Shown: positions 24,947 to 33,904 of the stretch, piece after piece | Layout: each line of letters opens with the position of its first letter | Position numbering within the stretch: position 1 is the stretch's first letter | Assembly: GCA_032160165.1 (NCBI GenBank) | Contig: JAVHWA010000124.1 | Coordinates: 1-64,000 of the forward strand | Direction of reading: 5' to 3' | DNA: 64,000 nucleotides | Origin: QHXM01 sp032160165 | GTDB lineage: Bacteria; Acidobacteriota; Blastocatellia; Pyrinomonadales; Pyrinomonadaceae | The notes under the pieces: model-generated | Database searches by the model: none | What the model saw: only the letters and a program-made list of their open reading frames with translations | Told to the model about the DNA's origin: nothing | Translations under genes and position numbers: made by a program

Positions 24947-26692
24947 CTACGCGGCTGCTCGCCTGCGGACAAAGATATTGATGCTTACCCCGACCTGAAT
25001 TCCGAACACATTATGCGTCGTGCCAGACAGCTTTGGGTTCTTGCGCACGTTGCCGCCAAGGTCGAGTACATAAACCTCGTCAAAGTCATTCTCGATATGT
25101 TGCCGCAGGCCATCAAACGCCAGACTCTCAATAAGGCTGTTGTTCGAAACGAAAGCGACGATTCCTTCATCGCCAATGCGGTCGCTCGCCCAGCGAATCG
25201 CCTTCACATAAGGATCGGAGAGCGCATTCTTGTTCGTAGCTTTTGATCCTTTCGCGTATGTCTCCGCCACCCTTCGATCCATCACCTTGTACTTACGATT
25301 CTTGTTGTTGTCGTTCTCGTTCAATTGCCATGCGTTATATGGCGGGTTGCCGATAACGACTCGAATCGGAGCGCGCTTTTGCCGTTCGACGCGCGCAGTG
25401 TTCTCGGTAGAGAAGAATGAAATCTGTTGCGCCTCTGCAAGCTCGAACGTGTCTACCAAACAAATCCCCTCGAATGATTCATAACTTCCTGTGGATTCAT
25501 AGAACTCGTGCTCGATGTTCATGGAAGCAATGTAGTAAGGAAGAAGCATCACTTCGTTGCAGTGCAGTTCTTCGCTGTACTTCTGCGGCAAGGCGCTTTT
25601 CTTAATCGCCTGCATGACATGCACGATGAAGTTACCCGTGCCGACGAAGGGATCGAGGATATGCACGTCCGGGGAGCTTAAAGACTTGCCGAACTCTTTC
25701 TGCAAAATATCTTCGACGCTGCGGACCATGAAGTTTACAATCGGTTGCGGGGTATAGACGATGCCGTGGGTGTCGGCAACCTTGACCGAGAAGCCCTGAA
25801 AGAACTTCTCATAGACCGTGTTGAGGAACTCCTGCTTCTGGGAAAAGTCGTCGATGGTCTTCGCGGTCTTATCTATCGCCTTGTAGAAGCGGTCGAGGCT
25901 TTGCAGGAAGCCTTCGCGGCTGAAAGATTGCGAAGTCAGCGCGTCGATCACTTTTTCAATCTCAGCAGCGATTACGTTGCGCCGCGTGAAGTCGGGATTG
26001 TTAAAGACCGTGCGGAAGATGCGCTCCGTAAGCAGATGCTGTATGAGCATCTCTTCAACGGCATCGGGCGAGAGATTGGGATTAATAGCTTGACGGCAGA
26101 GAGCGAGAAAGTCCTCAAAGGCCGCACGGAACCGCTTGTTTGCATGTCCTTCGTGTTTGATCAGCGTGGAGAGCGCGCGACCGAGCTCGGGGACCTGATT
26201 TTGAAAGTGCGTGATTGCATCGGTCCACTCTTCGAATTCCGGCGGTGTGTAGTCAAAGAACTGCTTGACGATTTCGACTAGAGCGACCGGGTCCGTTATC
26301 TCGAGATCCAGAACGGACCGACCATCCTGCCAAAGAATTGCGCGTTCGGGCGCCTGAAAGATGATGTTGTTTTGCGGGTAGCCGGCGGTGAGTTTCTTCT
26401 TTACCTCTTTGCCCAGATCGTCGTGAGTGTCTTTGGCTTCCCAGAATCCATGCGGGAGGCGGAACTCATCGACGAGCGCGCCGTCCACGCGAAGCGGATG
26501 ACCGTGGTTTCGTCTGACTTGCCATTCGGGAACGAGCTTCCAGCTAAACTGCCTGCCGCAATGCTCCAGCAGAGTCTGAAATGCAGAGCGAACCGCTCCC
26601 TCGTGAGACACGCCGATGGTCTTGAATTGGCTTAACGCCTCGTAATAATTCTGGACGGGCTTGTGAGTTGGTTTGAGGTTCAGTCTTTCCAT
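24947..26692 (-). CDS. N-terminal half of split type ISP-like R-M enzyme
   Basis: About 581 residues from the ATG at 26692 (MERLNLKPTHKP); a longer reading to 26767 adds an unrelated leader. Residues about 60-115 form an Mrr-like PD-(D/E)XK nuclease (VDGALVDEF, then WEAKD). An N6-adenine methyltransferase follows with motif I DPFVGTGNF (about 347) and the catalytic NPPY (about 449). No helicase lies between them, unlike classical type ISP enzymes. The protein stops at FVRRRAAA, where the terminal inverted repeat of the hic insertion supplies TAG. The rest of the enzyme is encoded at 22966-24315. Confidence 0.87.
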   Translation of the reverse strand: MERLNLKPTHKPVQNYYEALSQFKTIGVSHEGAVRSAFQTLLEHCGRQFSWKLVPEWQVRRNHGHPLRVDGALVDEFRLPHGFWEAKDTHDDLGKEVKKKLTAGYPQNNIIFQAPERAILWQDGRSVLDLEITDPVALVEIVKQFFDYTPPEFEEWTDAITHFQNQVPELGRALSTLIKHEGHANKRFRAAFEDFLALCRQAINPNLSPDAVEEMLIQHLLTERIFRTVFNNPDFTRRNVIAAEIEKVIDALTSQSFSREGFLQSLDRFYKAIDKTAKTIDDFSQKQEFLNTVYEKFFQGFSVKVADTHGIVYTPQPIVNFMVRSVEDILQKEFGKSLSSPDVHILDPFVGTGNFIVHVMQAIKKSALPQKYSEELHCNEVMLLPYYIASMNIEHEFYESTGSYESFEGICLVDTFELAEAQQISFFSTENTARVERQKRAPIRVVIGNPPYNAWQLNENDNNKNRKYKVMDRRVAETYAKGSKATNKNALSDPYVKAIRWASDRIGDEGIVAFVSNNSLIESLAFDGLRQHIENDFDEVYVLDLGGNVRKNPKLSGTTHNVFGIQVGVSINIFVRRRAAA

Positions 26693-26813
26693 CAAACAAT
26701 AGGGTCGAGGACAACGGCAACGAACAAGGCGTTCTCTGTACGGCACTCCTAAAAGCGGCGAGAGCAATGAATGAGCGGCGAGAGCCTCCTCTTTGATTCC
26801 AGGGTTTCCCTGA

Positions 26814-27041
26814 CTAGCGCTTGCTCGCGTGCAGGATCGTGAGGCCTACGATTTCGCCATCCTCGTACCGAATGATTACATCATCGTCTGTAATGTCGCT
26901 GTCGGTGGCGTTGCTTGGCTTCTTGAAATTAATGTAGAGAGTGTCAGCCTCATCATCATACGATGACCAGAGCAAATGACTTGGCGACTTTCTAAGGGCA
27001 GGCACAAGCTTCAAATAATCTTCGATGTTTGCTACGGCCAT
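26814..27041 (-). CDS. DUF2283 protein, probable antitoxin
   Basis: A 75-residue protein matching DUF2283: WSSYDDEADTLYINF, then DDVIIRYEDGEIVGLTILHASKR. These small proteins are commonly paired with RelE/BECR-fold toxins. The gene begins inside the last codons of the upstream nuclease-like gene (10-base overlap), so the two form a two-gene module. The antitoxin role is inferred from this pairing. Confidence 0.75.
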   Translation of the reverse strand: MAVANIEDYLKLVPALRKSPSHLLWSSYDDEADTLYINFKKPSNATDSDITDDDVIIRYEDGEIVGLTILHASKR

Positions 27042-27334
27042 ACTTGCTTCTTCCTCTCCAGAGAGCTAATTCGTCGAGTTAGAAATGCCGTGATTACGAA
27101 CCCGTCATTCTCTTGTTCACGATACACGACAAGGATGTATTTGCCCAAATCAAACTGGCGCACCGCCAGCAATTCTCCGTCACCGCCCTCCACAATACGC
27201 TGAGGCTCTTCGACCGCAGTCATAACTTCTAACCTCAGACCAGCCAGTTCGCCATGCTCATCCGTAATGTGCTTCCACCGCTCTTCGGTCAAGCGAATGG
27301 AGATGCCGTTCTTTGAGAGCGCTGTGCTGATCAT
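27032..27334 (-). CDS. PBECR/RelE-fold nuclease-like protein, probable toxin
   Basis: A 100-residue protein with the pattern of phage-type barnase/EndoU/colicin E5/RelE-like nucleases: a helical LTEERWKHITDEHGEL opening, AVEEPQRIVEGGDGELLAV, KYILVVYREQENDGFVITAF and a final TRRIS. Such proteins are toxins in two-gene modules with DUF2283 partners. It overlaps the DUF2283 gene by 10 bases, with the putative toxin first. The family assignment is from memory of the pattern. Confidence 0.6.
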   Translation of the reverse strand: MISTALSKNGISIRLTEERWKHITDEHGELAGLRLEVMTAVEEPQRIVEGGDGELLAVRQFDLGKYILVVYREQENDGFVITAFLTRRISSLERKKQVWP

Positions 27335-27337
27335 CCG

Positions 27338-27493
27338 CTAGCTTCCGCTGGTCATCGCTTGAGCTTGATCGCACGGCGTAGCCTCGTTGCGAGTGACGAC
27401 AATCGGTTGAAGACGTTCTCCTTAAGGGATTTCTATGGGATGTGCGGCACGAAGCACGCCGTTTTCGTAAACCGCCTCACATTGTTTGGTCAT
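27338..27493 (-). pseudogene. DUF104-like antitoxin killed by a nonsense codon
   Basis: From the ATG at 27493 the frame reads MTKQCEAVYENGVLRAAHPI, then EIP, stop, GERLQPIVV and on to a stop at 27338. The opening matches DUF104 (AF2212-like) antitoxins, whose next residues are typically LPEGERV. The stop TAA stands where GAA (Glu) is expected, so one base change broke the gene. It ends four bases before the start of the nuclease-like gene. No cognate toxin is recognisable. Confidence 0.6.
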
Positions 27494-27918
27494 AGCTTAA
27501 CCTCGAGGGCACATTATATCCCGACCTGGTGATCGCGGCCCGTTGGCGAAGTGCACATAATAGCTTTAAATAGGTCCCTACTATAGCGGGACGAGGGTGG
27601 CGGTGTCACGACGAAAGACGATCCACGAAACAGCACGAATCTCACCAGCAAAGCGTTCGTGTTGGTTCGTGCGGATTTGTTGTTTGATTGATTTCGGCAA
27701 GCGCCGCGCAATCGCAGTGTTATTCCTTTGCCCCACTCCGTTCCCTATTGTAAGATGGCAAGCGAGGGGCGACCGCACGTCAAGACCGCGAGTATGTTTG
27801 TGGTCGTGTCGGGGTCGCCTGATTCGTGTCCCGGCGTTGTATGACTAACCGACGTCACCCAGTCAACGTTCCAGCGTCTGGTTAGTCTCTCGAGGGCCCC
27901 TGGTTTGAAGTTCGCTTT
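27494..27918. other. Gene-free gap with a CACGAA inverted repeat
   Basis: About 425 bases without a convincing gene. They hold a 16-base inverted repeat, CACGAAACAGCACGAA (27624-27639) facing TTCGTGTTGGTTCGTG (27656-27671), with 14 of 16 positions paired across a 16-base loop. The gap separates the toxin-antitoxin island from the FHA-protease gene and should contain the promoter of the latter. Confidence 0.6.
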
Positions 27919-29559
27919 ATGGCAAGCAGTTTAGTAATCCACATCGCGGCGGGCGAAGATAAGCACACCGAAGTTCTTTCGCAAGAGCGTATACGCATCG
28001 GCGCGGGCGAGGATTGCGATCTCAGACTGCGCGCGTCTTCCCTACCCTCAGACTCGTCCGCTAATCCCGTCCTCCTCGAACTCGCACGCAGCAACGGCCA
28101 TTACCGCATAAAAGCCTTCGATCAATCGCTCGACCTGCGACACAACGGCAAACCGCTAGCTCTAAACACAAAAATCAAAGACGGCGACGAAGTTCGTTGC
28201 GAGCCCGCGCTACTGTCGCTCTCGTTCTTCCCGGTCCGCAACCTGCCCGCCGTCATCACCGGTCGCCAGCAACTGCAGGTTGCCCCATTTATGGAGAGCG
28301 CGGCCATCGAGTCCGCCGCGTCCGCGCGGCGCGATGATGCGAAGGTCTTCCTGCGAGAGTTTACGCGCGAACTTGTGCGCGAGATCAAGATCAGCACAAA
28401 GATTATCGCGCTGTTGATTATGGGTGCCCTCGTCGGCGGGATGCTCTATCTCGGATTCGGTCTTTACAAAGAACTGAAGCGGAGCCGGCAGGTGCTCGGC
28501 GACCTGAGCACGCAACAGGACCAGATGCGAAAGCAGCAGGGGGACGTCAGCAACCAGATCAAGAATATAGACCGCTCGAACCAGAATATCCTGGACAGCC
28601 TCTCGCTTGCGCCGAAGCTGCGCAACGATTACGGCGGGGGCGTCTGCATGATTCTGGGGACGTACTTTTTCGTCGAACAGGGGACGGGACGGCCCCTGCG
28701 CTATCCGGAAGTCCAAACCAGCGAAGATGGCACGGTAATTCAGAATGGCGATGAGCGCGTGCAGCTGACGGCCGAAGGCAAAGGCGCTGTGGCAGAATTT
28801 GAAGCAGTGGGAACGGGTTTCTATGTCGGCGATGGATACGTCCTGACCAATCATCATGTCGCTCAACCGTGGCGAGCGGACGAGAGGGTCCAGATCCTGA
28901 CCAGCAGCGTTAACGGACAGCCTCGGTTGAAAAAACTGCTGGCCTACTTCCCTGACCATACTCAGCCGGTCACGCTAAAGTTCAAAACGGCCGCGCCACA
29001 GGACGACGTGGCGGTCTGCACGTTCGAAGTCAAAGACTCGCCAACCGATTTCCCCATCCTGCCGCTCGATAAGAATTCCGATGCCGTGGCCATAGGAAAG
29101 ACAGTAGTGATGATGGGGTATCCGAATGGTCCCGATCGGCTGCTTGCGCTCCGAGACGACGCCGAGGCCTACATGATTCGTGCGCGCTGCGGCGGTTCAC
29201 TGGGCTCGCTGCTCGGCTGTCTTTCGGAAAAGAATCGAATCCAACCGCTAACGACCCAGGGCAACATCACCGATCTTGACGTACATCGTGTGGTTTACGA
29301 TGCGCGGACAGCAGAAGGCGGATCCGGCGCGCCGCTCTTTGGGCAGTCTGGTAGGGTGATCGGCGTCAACTTCGCAATCTTCACAGAAAGCACCGCGTCA
29401 AATTTTGCCGTTCCCATCCGTTACGGGTTCACGCTGCTGCAGCGCGCCGGTTGGGTTGCGCCGGAGCCTGCGGCAGAGGCGGCCACTAATGAGAATTCGA
29501 ACTCCAATCAAACTCCTCAACGGGGTACGGCCAGCGAGAAGCCGCAGAAGGATAGGTAG
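27919..29559 (+). CDS. FHA domain-membrane helix-trypsin-like protease
   Basis: A 546-residue protein with an FHA-like phosphopeptide-binding domain (about 1-110), a membrane helix (about 158-182), a coiled coil (185-225; RQVLGDLSTQQDQMRKQQGD) and a trypsin-like S1C domain. The catalytic triad is intact: H313 in VLTNHHV, D363 in QDDVAV and S469 in EGGSGAPLF. A Pro/Asn/Ser-rich tail ends it. The FHA part would lie in the cytoplasm and the protease in the periplasm, so the protein may link Ser/Thr phosphorylation to proteolysis across the membrane. It has no cotranscribed partner. Confidence 0.82.
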   Translation: MASSLVIHIAAGEDKHTEVLSQERIRIGAGEDCDLRLRASSLPSDSSANPVLLELARSNGHYRIKAFDQSLDLRHNGKPLALNTKIKDGDEVRCEPALLSLSFFPVRNLPAVITGRQQLQVAPFMESAAIESAASARRDDAKVFLREFTRELVREIKISTKIIALLIMGALVGGMLYLGFGLYKELKRSRQVLGDLSTQQDQMRKQQGDVSNQIKNIDRSNQNILDSLSLAPKLRNDYGGGVCMILGTYFFVEQGTGRPLRYPEVQTSEDGTVIQNGDERVQLTAEGKGAVAEFEAVGTGFYVGDGYVLTNHHVAQPWRADERVQILTSSVNGQPRLKKLLAYFPDHTQPVTLKFKTAAPQDDVAVCTFEVKDSPTDFPILPLDKNSDAVAIGKTVVMMGYPNGPDRLLALRDDAEAYMIRARCGGSLGSLLGCLSEKNRIQPLTTQGNITDLDVHRVVYDARTAEGGSGAPLFGQSGRVIGVNFAIFTESTASNFAVPIRYGFTLLQRAGWVAPEPAAEAATNENSNSNQTPQRGTASEKPQKDR

Positions 29560-29560
29560 G

Positions 29561-29596
29561 GCAAGCTGTTAGCTTGCGCAAACTGACAGTTTGCGC
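29561..29596. repeat. Twin palindromes after the FHA-protease gene
   Basis: Two adjacent hairpins follow the stop codon: GCAAGCT-GTT-AGCTTGC (29561-29577) and GCGCAAACT-GAC-AGTTTGCGC (29576-29596). Both have 3-base loops. The second is closely related to the palindrome at 38686, so this is a dispersed family. They may end transcription or protect the 3' end of the mRNA. Confidence 0.75.
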
Positions 29597-29722
29597 TACA
29601 TCCCGTTTTGACACGAGCCGCCTACTCACGATAAGCTTTCGCGTTTTGTTGCCCGCTGCATCTCGGTCCATCTTTATCGACTGACGCAGCTTTTATTTTA
29701 GGCTGGAGCCATACTTCATCTC

Positions 29723-31432
29723 GTGTCCGCATCCGCCGCAACCGTAGTCACAGCTAAGCTAACGCCTGAGCTTTTCGTCGATAGAGGTGTGCGCTCGGCA
29801 AGCCGCGCCCTAATCATCTCGACGCTTGCGCTGATCATTCTTACCGGCTTTGGTTTTCGCGCCGCTAACCTGGGCGCGGAAGGGCTGAGCGAGGACGAGC
29901 TGAATAAGCTGCGCGCCGTCGAAGACTATCGCGCACACGGCTTGACCGCAGCCAACGGCGAGCACCCGATGCTGATGAAAGCGATGCTCACCGTCAGTGT
30001 CGTGGTCGCCGAGCGCTGGAACGCGACGTCGCTGGTGGCGAGTCATCCCGGGCTGAAGGTCTCAACGGAGGCGGCCCTTCGTCTCCCTGGCGCGGTTCTC
30101 GGTGCTTTAACCGCATTACTGATCTTTTTTGTGGTTTCGGAGTTGTTCGGGATCGAGGTGGCGCTGATCGCGGCAGCACTCTGGGCTTTTGATCCGAGCG
30201 GAATCGGGTTCAATCGCATAGCAAAAGAAGATACCTTCTTCATCTTCTTTTTTCTGCTGGCCAATGTCTTTTGGTTGAAGGGCCAGCGCGTAGCCGAGTC
30301 GGGACGCAGTCATCCGGAGCGTTACTACTGGGCCACGGCCGCGGCATTCGGAGCGATGCTGGCCTCGAAGTATCTGCCTCATTTCATGGCCATCAGCGGC
30401 AGCTACTACTACATCTTTCAACTGAATCCCGCGACGCGCTGGCGCGTGGGAAAGAAGAAGTGGCTGATCTTCTTCGCCATCACTGGCGCCGTTTTCGTCC
30501 TCTGCAACCCGGCGATTTTACTGCCGGGTACATGGCACGAGATGAAGATCTTCGCCGGCGAACAACGAATCGGGCACGACAGCTACGAATTCATGGGCTC
30601 GCTTTATCGAAATCAGATGACGCTCTGGCTCAAGGGCTCTCCCTGGTACTTCTACTATGTATTCATGGGAGTCAAGCTGTCGTTGCCTTTGCTCATCGGT
30701 TTCATCATCGGACTTCCGTTACTCTTCCAAAAGAAGTTAGGTGATGGCCGGTTCTTTGTTCTCTTTTGGCTGATGTACTGGTTTATGCCCTTTACCGTAT
30801 TGGGCGGAAAGTTCACGCGATATTTCACGATCGCGCTGCCGGTCGTCGTGATCACCTCAGCCATCGGCATACACTTTGTCGCGAGCTGGATCGCACGGCG
30901 GATTAAGGTTTTTGCAGAGAACGAGGGGGCGAAGTACCTCGTGCGCGCTTCGGTGGCGGGCTTGGCGCTGGTCTTTCCGCTGATCGCCTCGGCAAGCGCA
31001 TCTCCTTTTTATCGTCTCTATACGAACGTGATAGGCGGAGGTACAGAGCGCGCGGGCAGCTATTTCCCCCACGATGAGTTTTACGACGCACGAATACGCG
31101 AGGCCGTTTCTGACATCGCTTCACGCGCCGGGCCCGGCGCGCGCGTCGCTAGCGAAACGCCGGGGCTCGTGACCTACTACGGTCAGCTGGACGGACGCAA
31201 TGACCTTGTTGCGATTTCGCTTTCGGACAAAGAGGCGACGAGCCAGCTTGAGCCCGGGGACTTTGTTATGGTCGCGCGAGGGCGTCGATACCTCAGCAAC
31301 GATGCCTTCGTAGCCAGGCTGGAAGCGATCGCCCAGCCGATCGCCCGCCTTTCGCTGGGGGATGTACCCGCAGTTGAGATCTTCCTTATGGATGAGAAAT
31401 CATTGGACGCAGTTTCAGAGGCAACGAAGTAA
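29723..31432 (+). CDS. Glycosyltransferase family 39-like membrane protein
   Basis: A 569-residue integral membrane protein resembling ArnT/PMT-type glycosyltransferases. It has an early acidic motif (GAEGLSEDELNKLRA, residues about 51-65), the ENG-like stretch NGEHPMLMKAML, and about ten membrane helices to residue 440, followed by a soluble domain. Such enzymes transfer sugars from polyprenyl-phosphate donors in the periplasm. It begins with GTG. Neighbouring envelope genes downstream fit a role in surface glycolipid or glycoprotein synthesis, but the acceptor is unknown. Confidence 0.78.
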   Translation: MSASAATVVTAKLTPELFVDRGVRSASRALIISTLALIILTGFGFRAANLGAEGLSEDELNKLRAVEDYRAHGLTAANGEHPMLMKAMLTVSVVVAERWNATSLVASHPGLKVSTEAALRLPGAVLGALTALLIFFVVSELFGIEVALIAAALWAFDPSGIGFNRIAKEDTFFIFFFLLANVFWLKGQRVAESGRSHPERYYWATAAAFGAMLASKYLPHFMAISGSYYYIFQLNPATRWRVGKKKWLIFFAITGAVFVLCNPAILLPGTWHEMKIFAGEQRIGHDSYEFMGSLYRNQMTLWLKGSPWYFYYVFMGVKLSLPLLIGFIIGLPLLFQKKLGDGRFFVLFWLMYWFMPFTVLGGKFTRYFTIALPVVVITSAIGIHFVASWIARRIKVFAENEGAKYLVRASVAGLALVFPLIASASASPFYRLYTNVIGGGTERAGSYFPHDEFYDARIREAVSDIASRAGPGARVASETPGLVTYYGQLDGRNDLVAISLSDKEATSQLEPGDFVMVARGRRYLSNDAFVARLEAIAQPIARLSLGDVPAVEIFLMDEKSLDAVSEATK

Positions 31433-31815
31433 CTGGGTGCAGGACGGCAACGCGGGTAATGCCGTCGTGCATCGGAAATCGACGAACAGCGAGAAGCACA
31501 TATGACGATCTCGAAACTGTCATAACATCTTGCGAGCGAGTTGAACGACCGCGAGAAACTAGGACGATTAGCTGGCCGGTTGCGTTTCGCCTGGAGATTT
31601 CGAGCGGTAACCGCGAGTGTGTTTGAGATCTTTAGCCGCTCTGCGGCTTGTTATTAATGGTAGAATCCTCGCGCGGCATGATGATTGCCAAGTCCTTTGA
31701 CGTTAACGTAAGACGGTGCCCAAACGTCTTATTTGTGTTGCGCTTTTGGGCAGGAGATGCAGCTATTTCGCTCCAGATGAAACCTTGCACGAGGGGATTG
31801 GATAGCTAACCTGGA
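31433..31815. other. 383-base gap before the exported-protein operon
   Basis: No gene or strong repeat is visible. A TAGAAT hexamer near 31661 could be a -10 element, but no good -35 box lies at the right distance. The region presumably carries the promoter of the three-gene unit starting at 31816. Confidence 0.4.
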
Positions 31816-33864
31816 ATGAAAAGGGTTCCCTATTCACAAAGCGCGCGTCGAGCCGCCGGCATTTTCTTTACTCTCCTCCTGGCATTCTCGCCCGCCGCCC
31901 ACTTCGTCTCTCTGGCGCAATCTCCTGCGCCGACGCCGAACATTCCCAACGCAACCGCCGAAGCTGAAAAGCCAAGCTTTCGTTTGGAACGAACACCTGT
32001 GGCTGGCGGAGCCGAACTGCTCACCATATTCGGCGACCTCGATGGATTGAAGCGAGAGAATGGGCAGTCGAGCGAAGTCCCGCTTGTAAGCGTAGTGCGC
32101 GATACCTTGGGCGACGACAATCCCGAGAATGACCGCTTGCGTTACGTCTGGATGCTGACGTACACGAAGCCTACCTTTGGGCAGCGCCTGGCCTCTGCGA
32201 TTCCATTTCTCTACACCCGCGTCGGGAACAAGCACCAGTCAGGAACAGGCGCACCTCCGCCGATAATGGATTTGGCAGGCGCGAAGCGCGAAGTGTGGGA
32301 GAGATTTTTCTGGACTGCTATTCAAAGCCTTCTACTGGATTCTTACGGGTTGCCTCTCAAAACGGCGACTCGCACCTTTCGTCATAATCTGAGCGACTAT
32401 CGCAAAGCCCACATCGTTCGCGCGCTGGGAGTGCTCTCGCTCTATCAGTCGGAGAGTGGCACCGCGTCAGTGTTCACGCCCGGCGAGATGGCAGACATAA
32501 ATGCACGTTTGATTCTCTCCGAAAAAGCATTCGGCGGGATCATGGACGATATTTACCTGCAACGCGTTTATCAGAAAGAGACAACCCTGACGCGTGACCT
32601 GCGCGGACACAACTGGGAACTCCTGCGACAAAGGGCGGAAGCCGAATCGCTCTACTTCGAGCCGCTCGAGATGCCGGATGGTAGCGCAACCCATGCAATG
32701 CTCTGGGTCTCTCGGCCCGATCTCGGGAGGAACCAGGCTCGCCGATTCGACAAGCGGTTTTTGAACATAGCGGATCCCTGGCAGGATACGCGTCTTCGGA
32801 ATTGGAAGGGCTATACGGAGACGCGCTATTTCGACGCTGAGAACCGCCCGGTAGACGCTGATGCTGAAGGCGCGCGTGCCGTAGAGATGGTCCCGCTCGC
32901 GCTTTACGGGTTGGACTTTCCTAAAATTCCGATTCTACTGGTGGACTTTCGCGATGCGGCGAATCCGAAGCGCCGAGAAATGTCGCGCCGGGTGCTCGAG
33001 GATATCGCGCGAAACGTTTTGGGACTATCGCGGCTTGCTCTTCCCTACTTTCTCGGTCGAACTGTTTATGATTTCGTGACCGGCAAACGTGGAATGGATA
33101 TCAACCAACCGTCCCGCCTAAAGACGTATTCGCAACTAAAGCTCCTGATCTCGTTGAGCGCTTCGCTCGATCCGGAGCTGCGTAATGAGATCAGCCGGCG
33201 ATTGGAGCGCGTGTCGCTGAATCCGCTGGAAAACGATTTGGAGATGGAAGCCAAACTGGCGCGCGAGCAATATGCCTCGTTGCTGGCCTACGTGAATCGC
33301 CCGGACGGTTTGCCGGCGCGTCTCGATCGCGATCGTCGCGAAGAGATGGTCAATCTCAAGCACGGACGCACCGGCCAAACGATGTTTCGGCTTGCCAACA
33401 TTCTGAGTTTCGGTCTCTATACCCATCGCGAGACGCCCACTCCTGAGATGAAGACGAGACTCGATATCGGTCGACAGTTTGCCTTTCATCAACGCTTCCT
33501 GCGCGAGGTCGCCAGGGCGAGCCCGCAAGTGGAGGTGGTTTGGAACATCGAAGACGTTCGCCGATCGCTTCGCTTCATAATAGAGCACGGCGCGTTGGCG
33601 ACGGGTACAACTGCTTCGGTCGCCGCTCGCATCTTCGCGCGCACTGAAGACGAGGAAACACGCAGCATTTGTCTCAATGGCCTTTATCGCATCAACAACG
33701 AGACTGCGAAGAAGGAGCTGCTTCGTACTTATCGCGACCCGAGAATAGAGGCCCGCTGGCGCACTCAAAGCGCAGAGTACCTTCGTCTAGCGGTTAAGGA
33801 AGAGCAGCGAATCGCGCCGGCAGATGCCAAAGCTATTTTAAGTGTGGTCAATGGGAATCAGTAG
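31816..33864 (+). CDS. Large exported protein of unknown function
   Basis: A 682-residue protein with a signal peptide (cleavage near SLAQS, residue 35) and a Pro-rich start to the mature part. It is mostly helical from residue 120 on, and the C-terminal 150 residues resemble HEAT-like helical repeats (ASVAARIFARTEDEETRSIC, AKKELLRTYRDPRIEARW). I do not recognise the family. It is the first of three codirectional genes; the next encodes an alkaline-phosphatase-fold protein and starts 40 bases downstream. It is probably a periplasmic partner of that protein. Confidence 0.75.
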   Translation: MKRVPYSQSARRAAGIFFTLLLAFSPAAHFVSLAQSPAPTPNIPNATAEAEKPSFRLERTPVAGGAELLTIFGDLDGLKRENGQSSEVPLVSVVRDTLGDDNPENDRLRYVWMLTYTKPTFGQRLASAIPFLYTRVGNKHQSGTGAPPPIMDLAGAKREVWERFFWTAIQSLLLDSYGLPLKTATRTFRHNLSDYRKAHIVRALGVLSLYQSESGTASVFTPGEMADINARLILSEKAFGGIMDDIYLQRVYQKETTLTRDLRGHNWELLRQRAEAESLYFEPLEMPDGSATHAMLWVSRPDLGRNQARRFDKRFLNIADPWQDTRLRNWKGYTETRYFDAENRPVDADAEGARAVEMVPLALYGLDFPKIPILLVDFRDAANPKRREMSRRVLEDIARNVLGLSRLALPYFLGRTVYDFVTGKRGMDINQPSRLKTYSQLKLLISLSASLDPELRNEISRRLERVSLNPLENDLEMEAKLAREQYASLLAYVNRPDGLPARLDRDRREEMVNLKHGRTGQTMFRLANILSFGLYTHRETPTPEMKTRLDIGRQFAFHQRFLREVARASPQVEVVWNIEDVRRSLRFIIEHGALATGTTASVAARIFARTEDEETRSICLNGLYRINNETAKKELLRTYRDPRIEARWRTQSAEYLRLAVKEEQRIAPADAKAILSVVNGNQ

Positions 33865-33868
33865 AAGC

Positions 33869-33903
33869 GCAGTTGGCAGTTGGCAGTCTGCAGTTTGCAG
33901 TAA
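33869..33903. repeat. Heptamer array, GCAGTTG family
   Basis: Five consecutive units, GCAGTTG, GCAGTTG, GCAGTCT, GCAGTTT and GCAGTAA, fill the gap between two genes. A longer reading of the downstream gene would translate this array, which is one reason to start that gene at 33905. Unlike most other arrays here it has no facing arm. Confidence 0.8.
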
Positions 33904-33904
33904 G

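Larger units (their letters stand above)
24316..24953. mobile_element. hicB-hicB-hicA insertion with terminal inverted repeats
   Basis: A 638-base segment separates the two halves of the restriction-modification gene. Its ends are inverted copies of one 11-base sequence, CGCGTAGGATC at 24316-24326 and GATTCTACGCG at 24943-24953 (10 of 11 match). One end supplies the stop codon of the upstream half and the other lies directly before the ATG of the downstream half. It has no transposase. No target duplication is evident, and exact removal of this interval would leave the frame one base off, so the true ends may differ slightly. Confidence 0.6.

Noticed and set aside
27597..27848. 83-residue plus-strand frame before the FHA-protease gene
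   Set aside because: It runs through an inverted repeat, is rich in Cys and Arg as expected for chance frames, and matches nothing I know.
33842..33904. GTG start at 33842 for the phosphatase-fold gene
   Set aside because: It would translate the GCAGTTG heptamer array and put 21 residues before a good signal peptide.
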